A DNA stretch of 64,000 nt from Actinomycetes bacterium (GTDB taxonomy: Bacteria; Actinomycetota; Acidimicrobiia; Acidimicrobiales; RAAP-2), in the NCBI GenBank assembly GCA_021823525.1, contig JAKANY010000007.1, positions 22,180 to 86,179 of the forward strand, in the 5' to 3' direction. Shown one piece after another: positions 52,781 to 61,414 of the stretch (the first letter of the stretch is position 1; every line of letters begins with the position of its first letter). A program made the position numbers and the translations under genes. The notes beneath the pieces are model-generated. The model did no database searches. It saw only the letters and a list, made by a program, of their open reading frames with translations, and was not told the origin of the DNA.

Positions 52781-54826
52781 CTAGTAGGCGTGTAGGGCGA
52801 CCAGCAAGAGGTCGATCAGCTTGATGAAGATGAAGGGGGCGATGACGCCGCCGACGCCGTAGATCCAGACGTTGCGGCGCAGGATCGCCGCCGAGCTGGT
52901 CGCACGAAACCGCACACCGCGCAAGGCGAGCGGAATCAGGGCCACGATGACCAGCGCGTTAAAGATCACCGCCGACAGCACGGCGCTCTGAGGACTGTGG
53001 AGCCGCATGATGTCGAGTGTGTTGAGCTGCGGGTAGGCCGCACCGAACATCGCGGGAATGATCGCGAAGTACTTCGCGACGTCGTTGGCGATCGAGAACG
53101 TCGTGAGCGAGCCGCGCGTGATGAGGAGCTGCTTGCCGACCTCGACGATGTCGATGAGCTTGGTGGGGTTCGAGTCGAGGTCCACCATGTTGCCGGCCTC
53201 CTTGGCCGCCATGGTCCCGGTGTTCATCGCCACGCCGACATCGGCCTGCGCGAGTGCCGGTGCGTCGTTGGTGCCGTCACCGGTCATCGCGACCAGCCTC
53301 CCGCCCTCTTGCTCCTCGCGAATGAGCGACAGCTTCGTCTCGGGAGTCGCCTCGGCGAGGAAGTCGTCGACGCCAGCCTCCTGAGCGATGGTCGCAGCCG
53401 TGAGCGGGTTGTCACCCGTGATCATCACCGTGCGGATGCCCAGTCGCCGCATCTGGTCGAACTTCTCGCGGATGCCTTGCTTCACCACGTCGCGTAGCTC
53501 GATGACTCCCAGCACGTCAGGCCCGTCGGCGACCACGAGCGGCGTCGAGCCGGCGCGGGCGACGCGCTCGACGATCCCGTCCAGATCGGCCGGAATCGCC
53601 CCACCCTCCTCGGCGGCCCAGCGTGTGACCGCGTCCGCGGCACCCTTGCGTATCCGCCGGCCTGCGACGTCGACACCGGACATGCGCGTCGCCGCGGAGA
53701 ATGCCACGAACTCGTGTGGCTCGTCGAGGATCCGCTCGCGCAGCTGGAAGCGCTCCTTGGCCAGGATAACGATCGATCGACCCTCGGGCGTCTCGTCGGC
53801 CAGCGATGCCAGCTGGGCGGTGTCGGCGACCTCCGACTCCGTGTGCGCGTCCACGGGGTAGAACGCCGAGGCCATGCGGTTGCCCAACGTGATCGTCCCG
53901 GTCTTGTCCAGGAGCAGCGTCTGAACGTCCCCGGCGGCCTCGACGGCTCGACCGCTCATCGCCAGGACGTTGCGCTGCACGAGCCGATCCATGCCGGCGA
54001 TCCCGATGGCCGAGAGCAGCGCCCCGATGGTCGTAGGGATCAGACAGACGAGCAGCGCCACCAAGATCACGACCGAGACGCTCGCCCCCGAGTAGCGAGC
54101 GAAGGGCACGAGGGTCACGACGACGGGAAGGAAGACGATCGTCAAGACGGACAGGAGGATCGTCAGCGCAATCTCATTGGGCGTCTTCTGACGGTTGGCC
54201 CCCTCGACGAGGCTGATCATCCGGTCGAGAAAGGTGTGACCCCGCTCGGCGGTGATGCGCACGACGATCCGGTCCGAGAGGACGCGCGTGCCGCCGGTGA
54301 CCGCTGACCGGTCTCCGCCCGACTCCCGGATGACCGGAGCGGACTCCCCAGTGATGGCCGACTCGTCGACCGAGGCGATGCCCTCGATGACCTCGCCGTC
54401 GGAGGGGATCACGTCGCCGGGTTCACAGACGACGAGATCGCCCGTCGAGAGCTCGGCCGCAGCCACGCGCTCCTCGAGGCCGTCAGCCCGCAGGCGGCGT
54501 GCGCCGGTCTCCGAGCGCATCCGGCGCAGCGTGTCGGCTTGCGCTCGGCCGCGGCCTTCGGCCATGGCCTCGGCGAAGTTCGCGAAGAGCACCGTCAGGA
54601 ACAGCCAGACCGTGATCGACCACGTGAACGTGTCGGGGTGGGCGATCGCTTCGATCAGGCTCACGGCGGTGCCGACGAGCACGACGAACATGACCGGGTT
54701 GCGGACTTGGATGCGGGGGTCGAACTTGCGCAGGGCGCCGGCGACGGCCTGGCCCAGAATCTCGCCGTCGAAGAGCCCTCGAACCTGGGCGACGCCGTGG
54801 GGTGCTGGTGCGGATCCTGCGGGCAT
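52781..54826 (-). CDS. kdpB: Potassium-transporting ATPase subunit B (P-type ATPase)
   Basis: The 681-aa catalytic subunit has the phosphorylation site DKTGT with Asp307 and the actuator loop ITGES (158-162). [21 protein letters not shown] forms the hinge. Ser162 corresponds to the residue whose phosphorylation inhibits the E. coli pump, and it is conserved here. The first hydrophobic segments flank [10 protein letters not shown]. It energises high-affinity K+ uptake through KdpA. The ATG at 54826 shares a base with the kdpA stop. Confidence 0.97.
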   Translation of the reverse strand: MPAGSAPAPHGVAQVRGLFDGEILGQAVAGALRKFDPRIQVRNPVMFVVLVGTAVSLIEAIAHPDTFTWSITVWLFLTVLFANFAEAMAEGRGRAQADTLRRMRSETGARRLRADGLEERVAAAELSTGDLVVCEPGDVIPSDGEVIEGIASVDESAITGESAPVIRESGGDRSAVTGGTRVLSDRIVVRITAERGHTFLDRMISLVEGANRQKTPNEIALTILLSVLTIVFLPVVVTLVPFARYSGASVSVVILVALLVCLIPTTIGALLSAIGIAGMDRLVQRNVLAMSGRAVEAAGDVQTLLLDKTGTITLGNRMASAFYPVDAHTESEVADTAQLASLADETPEGRSIVILAKERFQLRERILDEPHEFVAFSAATRMSGVDVAGRRIRKGAADAVTRWAAEEGGAIPADLDGIVERVARAGSTPLVVADGPDVLGVIELRDVVKQGIREKFDQMRRLGIRTVMITGDNPLTAATIAQEAGVDDFLAEATPETKLSLIREEQEGGRLVAMTGDGTNDAPALAQADVGVAMNTGTMAAKEAGNMVDLDSNPTKLIDIVEVGKQLLITRGSLTTFSIANDVAKYFAIIPAMFGAAYPQLNTLDIMRLHSPQSAVLSAVIFNALVIVALIPLALRGVRFRATSSAAILRRNVWIYGVGGVIAPFIFIKLIDLLLVALHAY

Positions 54827-56511
54827 CAGAAGAACGACCCGTGACTCAACTGCTCGAGAACCGGCCCGAGGGCCAGGGCGGGAAAGAACGTCAGGCCGCC
54901 GACGATGACGGTGACGGCCGTGGTGAGGCCAACGAACATCGAGTCGTCGGTGCGGAAGGTGCCCAGGGTCTGGGACACGTGCTCCTTTCTCGCGAGCACC
55001 CCGCCGAGGGCGAGGACGGGGACCATGATCGCGAAACGGCCGAGGAGCATGTCGATGGCGCCGACCACGTTGTAGAAGGGCGTGTTCCCGCTCAAGCCCG
55101 CAAAGGCCGACCCATTGTTGTTGCCCTGGCTCGTCAGGGCGTAGAGGATCTCGCTGAAGCCGTGGGGGCCGTGATTAAGCGGACCAGCTCGTCCGGCCGC
55201 GGTCGAGACCGCGACGGCCGTGAGAACGAGCACGGTGATGGGCATGATGAGAACTCCGAGTCCGGCCAGCTTCACCTCCGTGGCCTGGATCTTCTTGCCC
55301 AGGTATTCGGGGGTGCGCCCGATCATCAGGCCACCGAGGAAGACCGCCATCACGGCGAAGAGCAGCAGCGTGTACAACCCCGTTCCCGCTCCCCCGGGTG
55401 AGACCTCGCCGAGCATCATCCCCGCGAGAAGACCCAGACCGCCCAGGGGCGTGTAGGAGTCGATCGCGCTGTTGACCGATCCCGTGGAGGTTCCGGTGGA
55501 GGCGACGGTGTAGAGCGCCGACGCCGTGTCCCCGAAGCGCACCTCCTTGCCCACGGTGTTGCCCACGGTGCTCCGGACGCCCGCGGCGGCGACCGCCGGG
55601 TTGTTCTGGTGCTCGGCCGCCGCCGTGAGTGCGAGGAGCGACCCGAAGAGGATCGCCATCACCGCGAGCAGCGCCACACCGTGGCGGACGCTGCCCACCA
55701 TCGCGCCAAAGGTGTAGGTGAGCGCTACGGGGATCGAGAGCACGAGCCACACGGACAGGAAGTTGGTGAGCCCGGTCGGGTTCTCGAAGGGCGCGGCCCC
55801 ATTGGCGTTGAGGAACCCACCGCCGTTGGTTCCGAGCTCCTTGATCGCCTCCATGAACCCGATGGGGCCGCGGGCGATGGTCTGGGTCACGCCGTTCAGA
55901 GCGTCGTGGATGGTCGCGGGCCCGGCGAGCGTCTGCACGGCCCCTTGCGCGACGAAGACGATGCCGGTGAGAAAGGCGATCGGGAGCAGCACATAGAGCA
56001 GGCATCGCGTGAGGTCGACCCAGAAGTTGCCCACGGCCGACGCCTGGTGGCGGGCGAAGCCCCGCACCAGGACCAGGGCCGCCACGATGCCCACGGCGGG
56101 ACTGACGAACTGCTGGACCGTGAGGGTGATCTGGGACAGGTACGAGAGCGTCGCCTCGCCCGCGTAGTTCTGCCAATCGGTGTTGGTCACGAACGAGACG
56201 GCGGTGTTGAAGCTGAGGGCCGGGCCAACATCACCCAGGTGCTGCGGGTTCAGCGGGAGATGTCCCTGCAGGCGCAAGACGACGTAGGTCGCGAGGATCG
56301 ACACAGCCGAGAAGACGACCAGGGCCCCGGCGTAGCGCTTCCAGGACTGCTCCCGCTCGGGACCGGTTGCCAGCATGCGGTAGACGGGACGCTCGATCCA
56401 CGACAGCCACCGCACCCGACCGCCGAAGACGGCCGCCATGTACGAGCCCAGGTAGCGCCACGTGAAGGCCAGGACGACGACGAGCACGAGGAGCGTGAGG
56501 GCGAAGTCCAC
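54826..56511 (-). CDS. kdpA: Potassium-transporting ATPase subunit A
   Basis: The 561-aa potassium-binding subunit has ten transmembrane helices and the four selectivity-filter loops. Visible segments are [34 protein letters not shown] and [30 protein letters not shown] is also typical. The GTG at 56511 shares its G with the TAG stop of kdpF (TAGTG), so the genes are coupled. Confidence 0.96.
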   Translation of the reverse strand: MDFALTLLVLVVVLAFTWRYLGSYMAAVFGGRVRWLSWIERPVYRMLATGPEREQSWKRYAGALVVFSAVSILATYVVLRLQGHLPLNPQHLGDVGPALSFNTAVSFVTNTDWQNYAGEATLSYLSQITLTVQQFVSPAVGIVAALVLVRGFARHQASAVGNFWVDLTRCLLYVLLPIAFLTGIVFVAQGAVQTLAGPATIHDALNGVTQTIARGPIGFMEAIKELGTNGGGFLNANGAAPFENPTGLTNFLSVWLVLSIPVALTYTFGAMVGSVRHGVALLAVMAILFGSLLALTAAAEHQNNPAVAAAGVRSTVGNTVGKEVRFGDTASALYTVASTGTSTGSVNSAIDSYTPLGGLGLLAGMMLGEVSPGGAGTGLYTLLLFAVMAVFLGGLMIGRTPEYLGKKIQATEVKLAGLGVLIMPITVLVLTAVAVSTAAGRAGPLNHGPHGFSEILYALTSQGNNNGSAFAGLSGNTPFYNVVGAIDMLLGRFAIMVPVLALGGVLARKEHVSQTLGTFRTDDSMFVGLTTAVTVIVGGLTFFPALALGPVLEQLSHGSFF

Positions 56512-56600
56512 TAGAACTTCTCCGGGTGGAACATCGCGTACCCCAGGTACGCGAGCATGGCGACGCTGACGACGAGCAGGACGAGATGGGACGCACTCAT
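56511..56600 (-). CDS. kdpF: KdpF, small stabilising subunit of the Kdp pump
   Basis: This 29-aa single transmembrane peptide starts MSASHLVLLVV and ends YLGYAMFHPEKF. The ending matches the conserved KdpF C-terminus (Pro-Glu-Lys/Arg-Phe). It lies between KdpA and the membrane in the E. coli complex. Its ATG (56600) overlaps the stop of the small gene upstream (ATGA). Confidence 0.9.
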   Translation of the reverse strand: MSASHLVLLVVSVAMLAYLGYAMFHPEKF

Positions 56601-56680
56601 AGCCGGTCGAGCGCCGCGATCAGGCCGAGCATGGCGGCGACGAAGGCCGCGACGGCCGCGACAACGAGAATGTCTGCCAC
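56597..56680 (-). CDS. 27-aa predicted membrane peptide leading the kdp operon
   Basis: GTG 56680 to TGA 56597 encodes a peptide with an acidic start (VADILVV), a continuous hydrophobic Ala/Val/Leu helix and a charged end (AALDRL). It overlaps kdpF by ATGA, so translation is coupled to the pump genes, and it is the first cistron. I do not know a named family. It may be a pump accessory, a second KdpF-like peptide or a coupling leader. No strong ribosome site precedes it. Confidence 0.6.
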   Translation of the reverse strand: MADILVVAAVAAFVAAMLGLIAALDRL

Positions 56681-56787
56681 GGACCCATCGTCACGGACCG
56701 TGGCTGAAACCCTTCTCGACGTGCCGCACAGACGCTGAAAAAGATCTCAACGCCCCGACGACACGCTGCTCGCGCGATACTGAGGTC
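56681..56787 (+). promoter_or_regulatory. Divergent control region between kdpF operon and sensor kinase
   Basis: The 107-bp gap must carry promoters for both transcripts. It is more A/T-rich than its surroundings. It holds two GCTGAAA copies in direct orientation at 56703-56709 and 56734-56740, 31 bp (about three helical turns) apart, which could be a KdpE-binding pair. The match to known KdpE sites is not tested. Confidence 0.35.
56776..56781 (+). promoter_or_regulatory. -10 box of the sensor kinase-kdpE operon
   Basis: GATACT is six nt before the GTG at 56788, the leaderless spacing. No clear -35 box is seen. Confidence 0.4.
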
Positions 56788-58245
56788 GTGAGACGACGCG
56801 CCTGGGGACTCGGGGCGGGGCTCGCGAGCCTGGCGCTGCTGGCGGCGCTCCTGGTTCCCCTGCGCCACGTCGTCAACGTCTCGACCGACGCGCTCGTGCT
56901 GATCGTGCCGGTGGTTCTCGGCGTCGCGCTCGGAGGCTTCGTCGCCGGTGCGGTCACGGTCGTGGCCGGTTTCTTGGTCTACGACTTCTTCTTCATTCCC
57001 CCCTACGGAACGCTCCAGGTCAGCTCGGGCCAGGACTGGATCGCGCTCGCCGTCTACGGCGTGGTCATGCTTCTCGTCGCTCGAATCGTCGACGCACGCG
57101 ACACGATGCGCTCGGAAGCGCGCCGCGGTCGCGAGGTCATGCACCAGGTGTCAGCCGTCTCGGCCAGCCTTGTGGCCGACCAGCCCGTCGACACCGTGCT
57201 GCAAGCGATCGTCACGACGGCCCGCGCCGTGTTCGGCGTGGCGGGCGCGGCACTGCTGCAGCTGCATGAGAATCGGCTTGTCGTCGTCGCGAGCTCGGGA
57301 GATCCCCTCAGCGCACAGGACCTGGAGCACCTCGACCCCGGCTCGGGTCGGCCAGTGCCGCTCGCGCCTCACGTCCAAGATCACGCGGGCCTGCGAACCG
57401 TCGCCCTCTCGACGTCGGGGCGGGCCGTGGCGATGCTCGCGCTGCGCGGCGAGTCGGACGTCACCCCGGAGCTCGAAGTCCTGTCCACATTCGCCAACGA
57501 CGCGGCCATCGCGCTCGAGCGCGCCCAATTGCGCGAGGAGGCGCTGCGTGCCGAGCTGCTCGAGGAGGCCGACCGCTTTCGCCACGGGCTCATCGGTGCG
57601 GTGAGCCACGACTTGCGCACCCCCCTGGCGACGATCAAACTGGCTTCGTCGACGCTGCTCGAGCGCGGCCCGGCTCTCGCCGACGCCAACGCCGCGGAGC
57701 TCCACCAACTCATCGAGGCGGAGACCGACCGCCTGACGAGGATGGTGACGAACCTCCTCGACCTCTCGCGGCTCGAGGCAGGTGCCCTGCGGCTCCAGCG
57801 GGTCCCGACTGCCGCATCCGTTCTCGTCGAAGAGGCACTGCGCGCGGTCCACTCGACACGGGGGGATCACGACATCACCGTCGACTACGACCGCAACCTT
57901 CCCCTCCTCGACGTCGACCGGGGCCTGATGAACCAGGTCCTCGTCAACCTCCTCGACAACGCGCTGCGCCACAGCCCACCGGGCGCCTCGGTGACGGTCT
58001 CGGTGACGCGCCACGACACCGCGATCGTGATGCTGGTCGATGACGACGGACCGGGCGTACCCGAGGAGCAGAGGTCCCTGGTCTTCGATCGCTTCACCCA
58101 GTTCGACACCGGGGGTCGTGCCGGACTGGGCCTGACGATCGCCCGCACGTTCGTCGAGGCCCATGGCGGGCGCATCAGCTGCGAGGCGGCTCCGGGTGGC
58201 GGAGCGCGTTTCAGCGTCGCACTGCCCCTCGCGGAGTCCCCGTGA
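56788..58245 (+). CDS. KdpD-C-like sensor histidine kinase (DUF4118-GAF-kinase)
   Basis: The 485-aa kinase looks like the C-terminal half of KdpD on its own. Four transmembrane helices (about 8-100) include YDFFFIPPYGTLQV (DUF4118), and a GAF domain (about 115-245) follows. The kinase core is intact: His274 in VSHDLRTPLATIK, N-box NQVLVNLLDNALRHSP, VDDDGPGVP, FDRFTQF and GLGLTIARTFVEAHGG. The ATP-binding KdpD domain and the universal-stress domain are missing. It starts at GTG 56788 and overlaps kdpE by GTGA, so it is the likely phospho-donor. Confidence 0.88.
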   Translation: MRRRAWGLGAGLASLALLAALLVPLRHVVNVSTDALVLIVPVVLGVALGGFVAGAVTVVAGFLVYDFFFIPPYGTLQVSSGQDWIALAVYGVVMLLVARIVDARDTMRSEARRGREVMHQVSAVSASLVADQPVDTVLQAIVTTARAVFGVAGAALLQLHENRLVVVASSGDPLSAQDLEHLDPGSGRPVPLAPHVQDHAGLRTVALSTSGRAVAMLALRGESDVTPELEVLSTFANDAAIALERAQLREEALRAELLEEADRFRHGLIGAVSHDLRTPLATIKLASSTLLERGPALADANAAELHQLIEAETDRLTRMVTNLLDLSRLEAGALRLQRVPTAASVLVEEALRAVHSTRGDHDITVDYDRNLPLLDVDRGLMNQVLVNLLDNALRHSPPGASVTVSVTRHDTAIVMLVDDDGPGVPEEQRSLVFDRFTQFDTGGRAGLGLTIARTFVEAHGGRISCEAAPGGGARFSVALPLAESP

Positions 58246-58928
58246 TGGCCCGGGTCCTCGTCATCGATGACGACCGTTCCCTCCAGCGGGCCCTACGCCT
58301 CGGTCTCGAGTCCAGCGGGCACACGGTGACCACGGCGTCTGACGGCACCTCGGGCATCGTGCACGCCGCAGCCGACTCCCCCGAAGTGATCATCGTCGAT
58401 CTCGGTCTCCCCGACATCGACGGACTCGAGGTGTGCCGGCGCATTCGCCAGTGGAGCGACCTCCCGATCATCGTTCTCTCGGCGACGGGCGCGGAGTCCA
58501 CGAAGATCGCTGCGCTCGACGGCGGCGCCAGCGACTACGTCACCAAGCCGTTCTCCATGGGCGAGCTCGATGCCCGGCTGCGCGCCGTCCTGCGTGACCG
58601 CCAGCACGCCGTATCGCCGCCGGACGCTCCGACCCTGAGCGTCGGCCCCCTGCGCCTCGATCTGATCCACCACGACGCGCACCTCGAGGGCCGTCGCGTC
58701 GAGCTCACGGCCAAGGAGTTCGGCGTTCTCGCCTTCCTGGCCAGGCACGCGGGTCGAACCTGCACCTACCAGATGATCCTCGTCGCGGTATGGGGCCGGG
58801 GCTACGGCGCCGAGACCGCTTACGTGCACACTTACATCCACCGCCTCCGCCAGAAGCTCGACGACCCGCAGGGTCGACGCATTGCGACTCTGCCGGGGAT
58901 TGGCTACATGCTGGAGGCCGACGTCTAG
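58242..58928 (+). CDS. kdpE: KdpE response regulator (OmpR family)
   Basis: The 228-aa regulator has a receiver domain with phospho-acceptor Asp52 (IIVDLGLPD, counting from ATG 58245) and Lys101 in YVTKPF. An OmpR-type winged helix follows (ELTAKEFGVLAFLARHAGR, AYVHTYIHRLRQKL). It would activate the divergent kdp operon under potassium limitation. GTG 58242 forms a GTGA overlap with the kinase stop; ATG 58245 is a one-codon-shorter alternative. Its TAG stop shares CTAG with the convergent crotonase gene. Confidence 0.92.
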   Translation: MMARVLVIDDDRSLQRALRLGLESSGHTVTTASDGTSGIVHAAADSPEVIIVDLGLPDIDGLEVCRRIRQWSDLPIIVLSATGAESTKIAALDGGASDYVTKPFSMGELDARLRAVLRDRQHAVSPPDAPTLSVGPLRLDLIHHDAHLEGRRVELTAKEFGVLAFLARHAGRTCTYQMILVAVWGRGYGAETAYVHTYIHRLRQKLDDPQGRRIATLPGIGYMLEADV

Positions 58929-59698
58929 TCGTCGGCGAAGGAGCCGTGGCGCCCCGCGCCTGCGGCGAACCGGGCCGCGCCCGCGCGCGTCTCGATCTCC
59001 AGCGCGCTCTGGCCGTGAGCGAACTCGCTGCGCAGCGCGGCCCCCTCGTCGAGGCCCTCGGCGTCGAGCAGCGATGCGCGGTCGCTGCGCACGCAAGTCT
59101 GGGGAAACGCGGCGATCTGCGCGGCGAGCTCCTGGGCCGCGGCCAGGGCGCGTCCCGCGGCGACGACGCGATTGGCCAGTCCCATGGCCAACGCCTCGTC
59201 GGCCGCGACGGGACGCCCCGTCAGGATCATGTCCATCGCCCGCGACGCGCCGATGAGGCGCGGCAGGCGCACCGTGCCCCCGTCGATCAGCGGGATCCCC
59301 CAGCGACGACAGAAGACGCCGAACACGGCGGTCTCGTCGGCGACGCGCAGGTCGCACCACAGGGCGAGCTCGAGGCCACCGGCCACGGCGTAGCCCGAGA
59401 CCGCGGCGATGACGGGCTTGGATAGGCGCAGGCGGCTGACGCCCATCGGGCCGTCACCGGTGTCCGACACCCGATTGGAGCGCTCGGTCCCCACGGCGGT
59501 GAGGTCGGCACCGGCGCAGAACACCCCGCCCTCCCCGTACAGGACGGCGACGGCGGCGGCGGCGTCGGCGTCGAAGGCGCGGAAGGCCTCGGCGAGCGCC
59601 GCCGCCGTCGGTCCGTCGACGGCGTTGCGCCGATCGGGCCGCGAGAGAATGACGGTCGTCACCGCACCGGAGCGCTCCACGCGCACCGCGGGGCTCAC
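58925..59698 (-). CDS. Enoyl-CoA hydratase/isomerase (crotonase) family protein
   Basis: The 257-aa protein has the crotonase oxyanion-hole segments GGVFCAGADLTAVG and AVSGYAVAGGLELALWCD. The region RRWGIPLIDGGTVRLPRLIG follows. Asp replaces the glutamate expected for a classical hydratase, a variant I associate with a separate subfamily, so the reaction is uncertain. The GTG at 59698 overlaps the acyl-CoA ligase stop by GTGA, linking it to acyl-CoA breakdown. Confidence 0.82.
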   Translation of the reverse strand: MSPAVRVERSGAVTTVILSRPDRRNAVDGPTAAALAEAFRAFDADAAAAVAVLYGEGGVFCAGADLTAVGTERSNRVSDTGDGPMGVSRLRLSKPVIAAVSGYAVAGGLELALWCDLRVADETAVFGVFCRRWGIPLIDGGTVRLPRLIGASRAMDMILTGRPVAADEALAMGLANRVVAAGRALAAAQELAAQIAAFPQTCVRSDRASLLDAEGLDEGAALRSEFAHGQSALEIETRAGAARFAAGAGRHGSFADD

Positions 59699-61224
59699 CG
59701 CCGGCCCTCCCAGAGGGGGTCGCGCAGCGCGCGCCGCAGCACCTTGCCGACCGGCGACAGCGGAATGCGCTCGACCACGTCGATGCGCTTGGGGACCTTG
59801 TAGCCGGCGAGCCGGGCGCGCACCGCTTCGGCGAGCTCGCCCGTGGTGGCCGTCGCACCCGGACGCAGCGCGACGAAGGCGACGACCGCCTCCACCCAGG
59901 TGTCGTCCGGCGCGCCCACGACGGCGGCCGCGGCGACCGCGGGGTGGGCGAGCAGCGCCTCCTCGACCTCGGTGGGATAGACGTTGTAGCCGCCGGTGAC
60001 GATCATGTCCGAGGTCCGGTCCACCAGGGTCAGGTAGCCCCGGTCGTCGACGCGCGCGAGGTCGCGCGTGCGGACCCAGCCGTCCGCGCCGACCGTCTGC
60101 GCCGTGAGCGCGGGGTCGTCCGCGTAGCGCGCCATGGCAAAAGGTGCGCGCACCACCAGCTCACCGACCTCGCCGACCCCCACGGGTGCGCCGTCGTCGG
60201 CGACGATCGCAACCTCCGCGTCGACCGCCGGCTGCCCGCAACTGCCCCACAGCCGCGGATCGCGATGGTCGTCGCGGTCGAGCACGCTGATGGCCAGGGG
60301 TGCCTCGGTCTGCCCGTAGTACTGGACCAGGCGCGGACCCCAGCGCTCGAGGATCTCCTCGAGCAGCGGGCGTGGCATCGGGCTCGCCCCGTAGACGGCG
60401 GTGCGCAGGCTCGACACGTCGGCCCGCGCGGCTGCTCCCGTCGCGACGAGCATCCCGAGCATGGTGGGGACGAGGTTGATCTCGGTGACGCCGTGGCGAG
60501 CCACGGCATCGAGGTAGGTCTCGGGATCGAACCCGCGCAGCACCACGGCCCGCCCACCGCGGATCCAGTAGGGCAGCACGAACGTACCGCTCGCGTGCAC
60601 GAGCGAGGCGGCGTGCAGCATCGCCGAGTCGCGCCCGGGCGACACCAGGTTGGCGAGGATGTTGGCGCTGATGGCCGCGAAGCTCGCCTGGGTGTGCTCG
60701 ACGGCCTTCAGCGCGCCGGTCGTCCCCGACGTGTAGAGCACGAGCATCGGGTCCGCGGGGCCGACGAGCACCCGGGGGTCCAACGCGGAGGCCTCGTCCA
60801 TCGCCGCGAGCAGGTCGAGCGCGTCGACGGCGGTGGTCGGGCCCAGACTGATCAGTTCGAGCCCGTCGACGCGACTCGCGAGCTCGCCGGCGCGCTCGCC
60901 CAGTGCGCCGTCGTGCACGAGGGTCGTGACACCCGAGGCGACGAGCATGCGCACCTGCTCCTCGGCGGCGAGGCGGGCGTTGAGGGGAACGCGCGCCACG
61001 CCCGCCTTCAGGCAGGCGAAGTCGAGCGGGATCGACCAGAGGCCATTGTCGACGAGGAGACCCACGCGGTTCCCCACGGTGAGACCCAGTCCCACCAGGA
61101 CGTTCGCGATGCGATTGGCGCTCGCGTCGACCTCGGCGAAGGTGAGCGACCGGTCGCCGTACTCCACGGCGACGCGCGGCCCGAATCGCGACGCCCCCCG
61201 ACGAACGAGGTCCACTGCCAGCAC
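59695..61224 (-). CDS. AMP-dependent acyl-CoA ligase
   Basis: The 509-aa adenylate-forming enzyme activates a carboxylic acid to its CoA thioester. It has the phosphate-binding loop LYTSGTTGALKAVEHT, the YGQTEAP motif and GGYNVYPTEVEEALLAHP. The C-terminal catalytic lysine is in PLSPVGKVLRR. The acid is not predictable; medium-chain or aromatic acids are typical. GTG 61224 has a GGAGG site nine nt upstream and a TAGAGT -10 candidate. GTG 61215 is an alternative. It is operonic with the crotonase and divergent from the CoA-transferase. Confidence 0.85.
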   Translation of the reverse strand: MLAVDLVRRGASRFGPRVAVEYGDRSLTFAEVDASANRIANVLVGLGLTVGNRVGLLVDNGLWSIPLDFACLKAGVARVPLNARLAAEEQVRMLVASGVTTLVHDGALGERAGELASRVDGLELISLGPTTAVDALDLLAAMDEASALDPRVLVGPADPMLVLYTSGTTGALKAVEHTQASFAAISANILANLVSPGRDSAMLHAASLVHASGTFVLPYWIRGGRAVVLRGFDPETYLDAVARHGVTEINLVPTMLGMLVATGAAARADVSSLRTAVYGASPMPRPLLEEILERWGPRLVQYYGQTEAPLAISVLDRDDHRDPRLWGSCGQPAVDAEVAIVADDGAPVGVGEVGELVVRAPFAMARYADDPALTAQTVGADGWVRTRDLARVDDRGYLTLVDRTSDMIVTGGYNVYPTEVEEALLAHPAVAAAAVVGAPDDTWVEAVVAFVALRPGATATTGELAEAVRARLAGYKVPKRIDVVERIPLSPVGKVLRRALRDPLWEGRR

Positions 61225-61252
61225 GCCCGCCCCCCTCCGGCTCGACGCCCTC

Positions 61253-61258
61253 ACTCTA
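61253..61258 (-). promoter_or_regulatory. -10 candidate of the acyl-CoA ligase operon
   Basis: TAGAGT on the minus strand lies 28 nt before GTG 61224. Unlike many genes here this one has a leader with a GGAGG ribosome site. No convincing -35 is visible. Confidence 0.35.
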
Positions 61259-61414
61259 CCGAGGGGCGGGCATCCTCCCCGGGGTGTCGGTGGTCCGCAG
61301 TGCGGACTCTCGTCATCACGAGCGCCCCGCCGCCCGGCACGGCCCCCTCGTGGACCCGCGACGGTGCGGCATAGGATGCGCCCCGGCATCCCCCCGACAC
61401 CGAAAGGCTCCCGC

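Noticed and set aside
56681..56787. c-di-AMP (ydaO-type) riboswitch ahead of kdp
   Set aside because: The gap is too short for that structured RNA, and no matching helices are seen.
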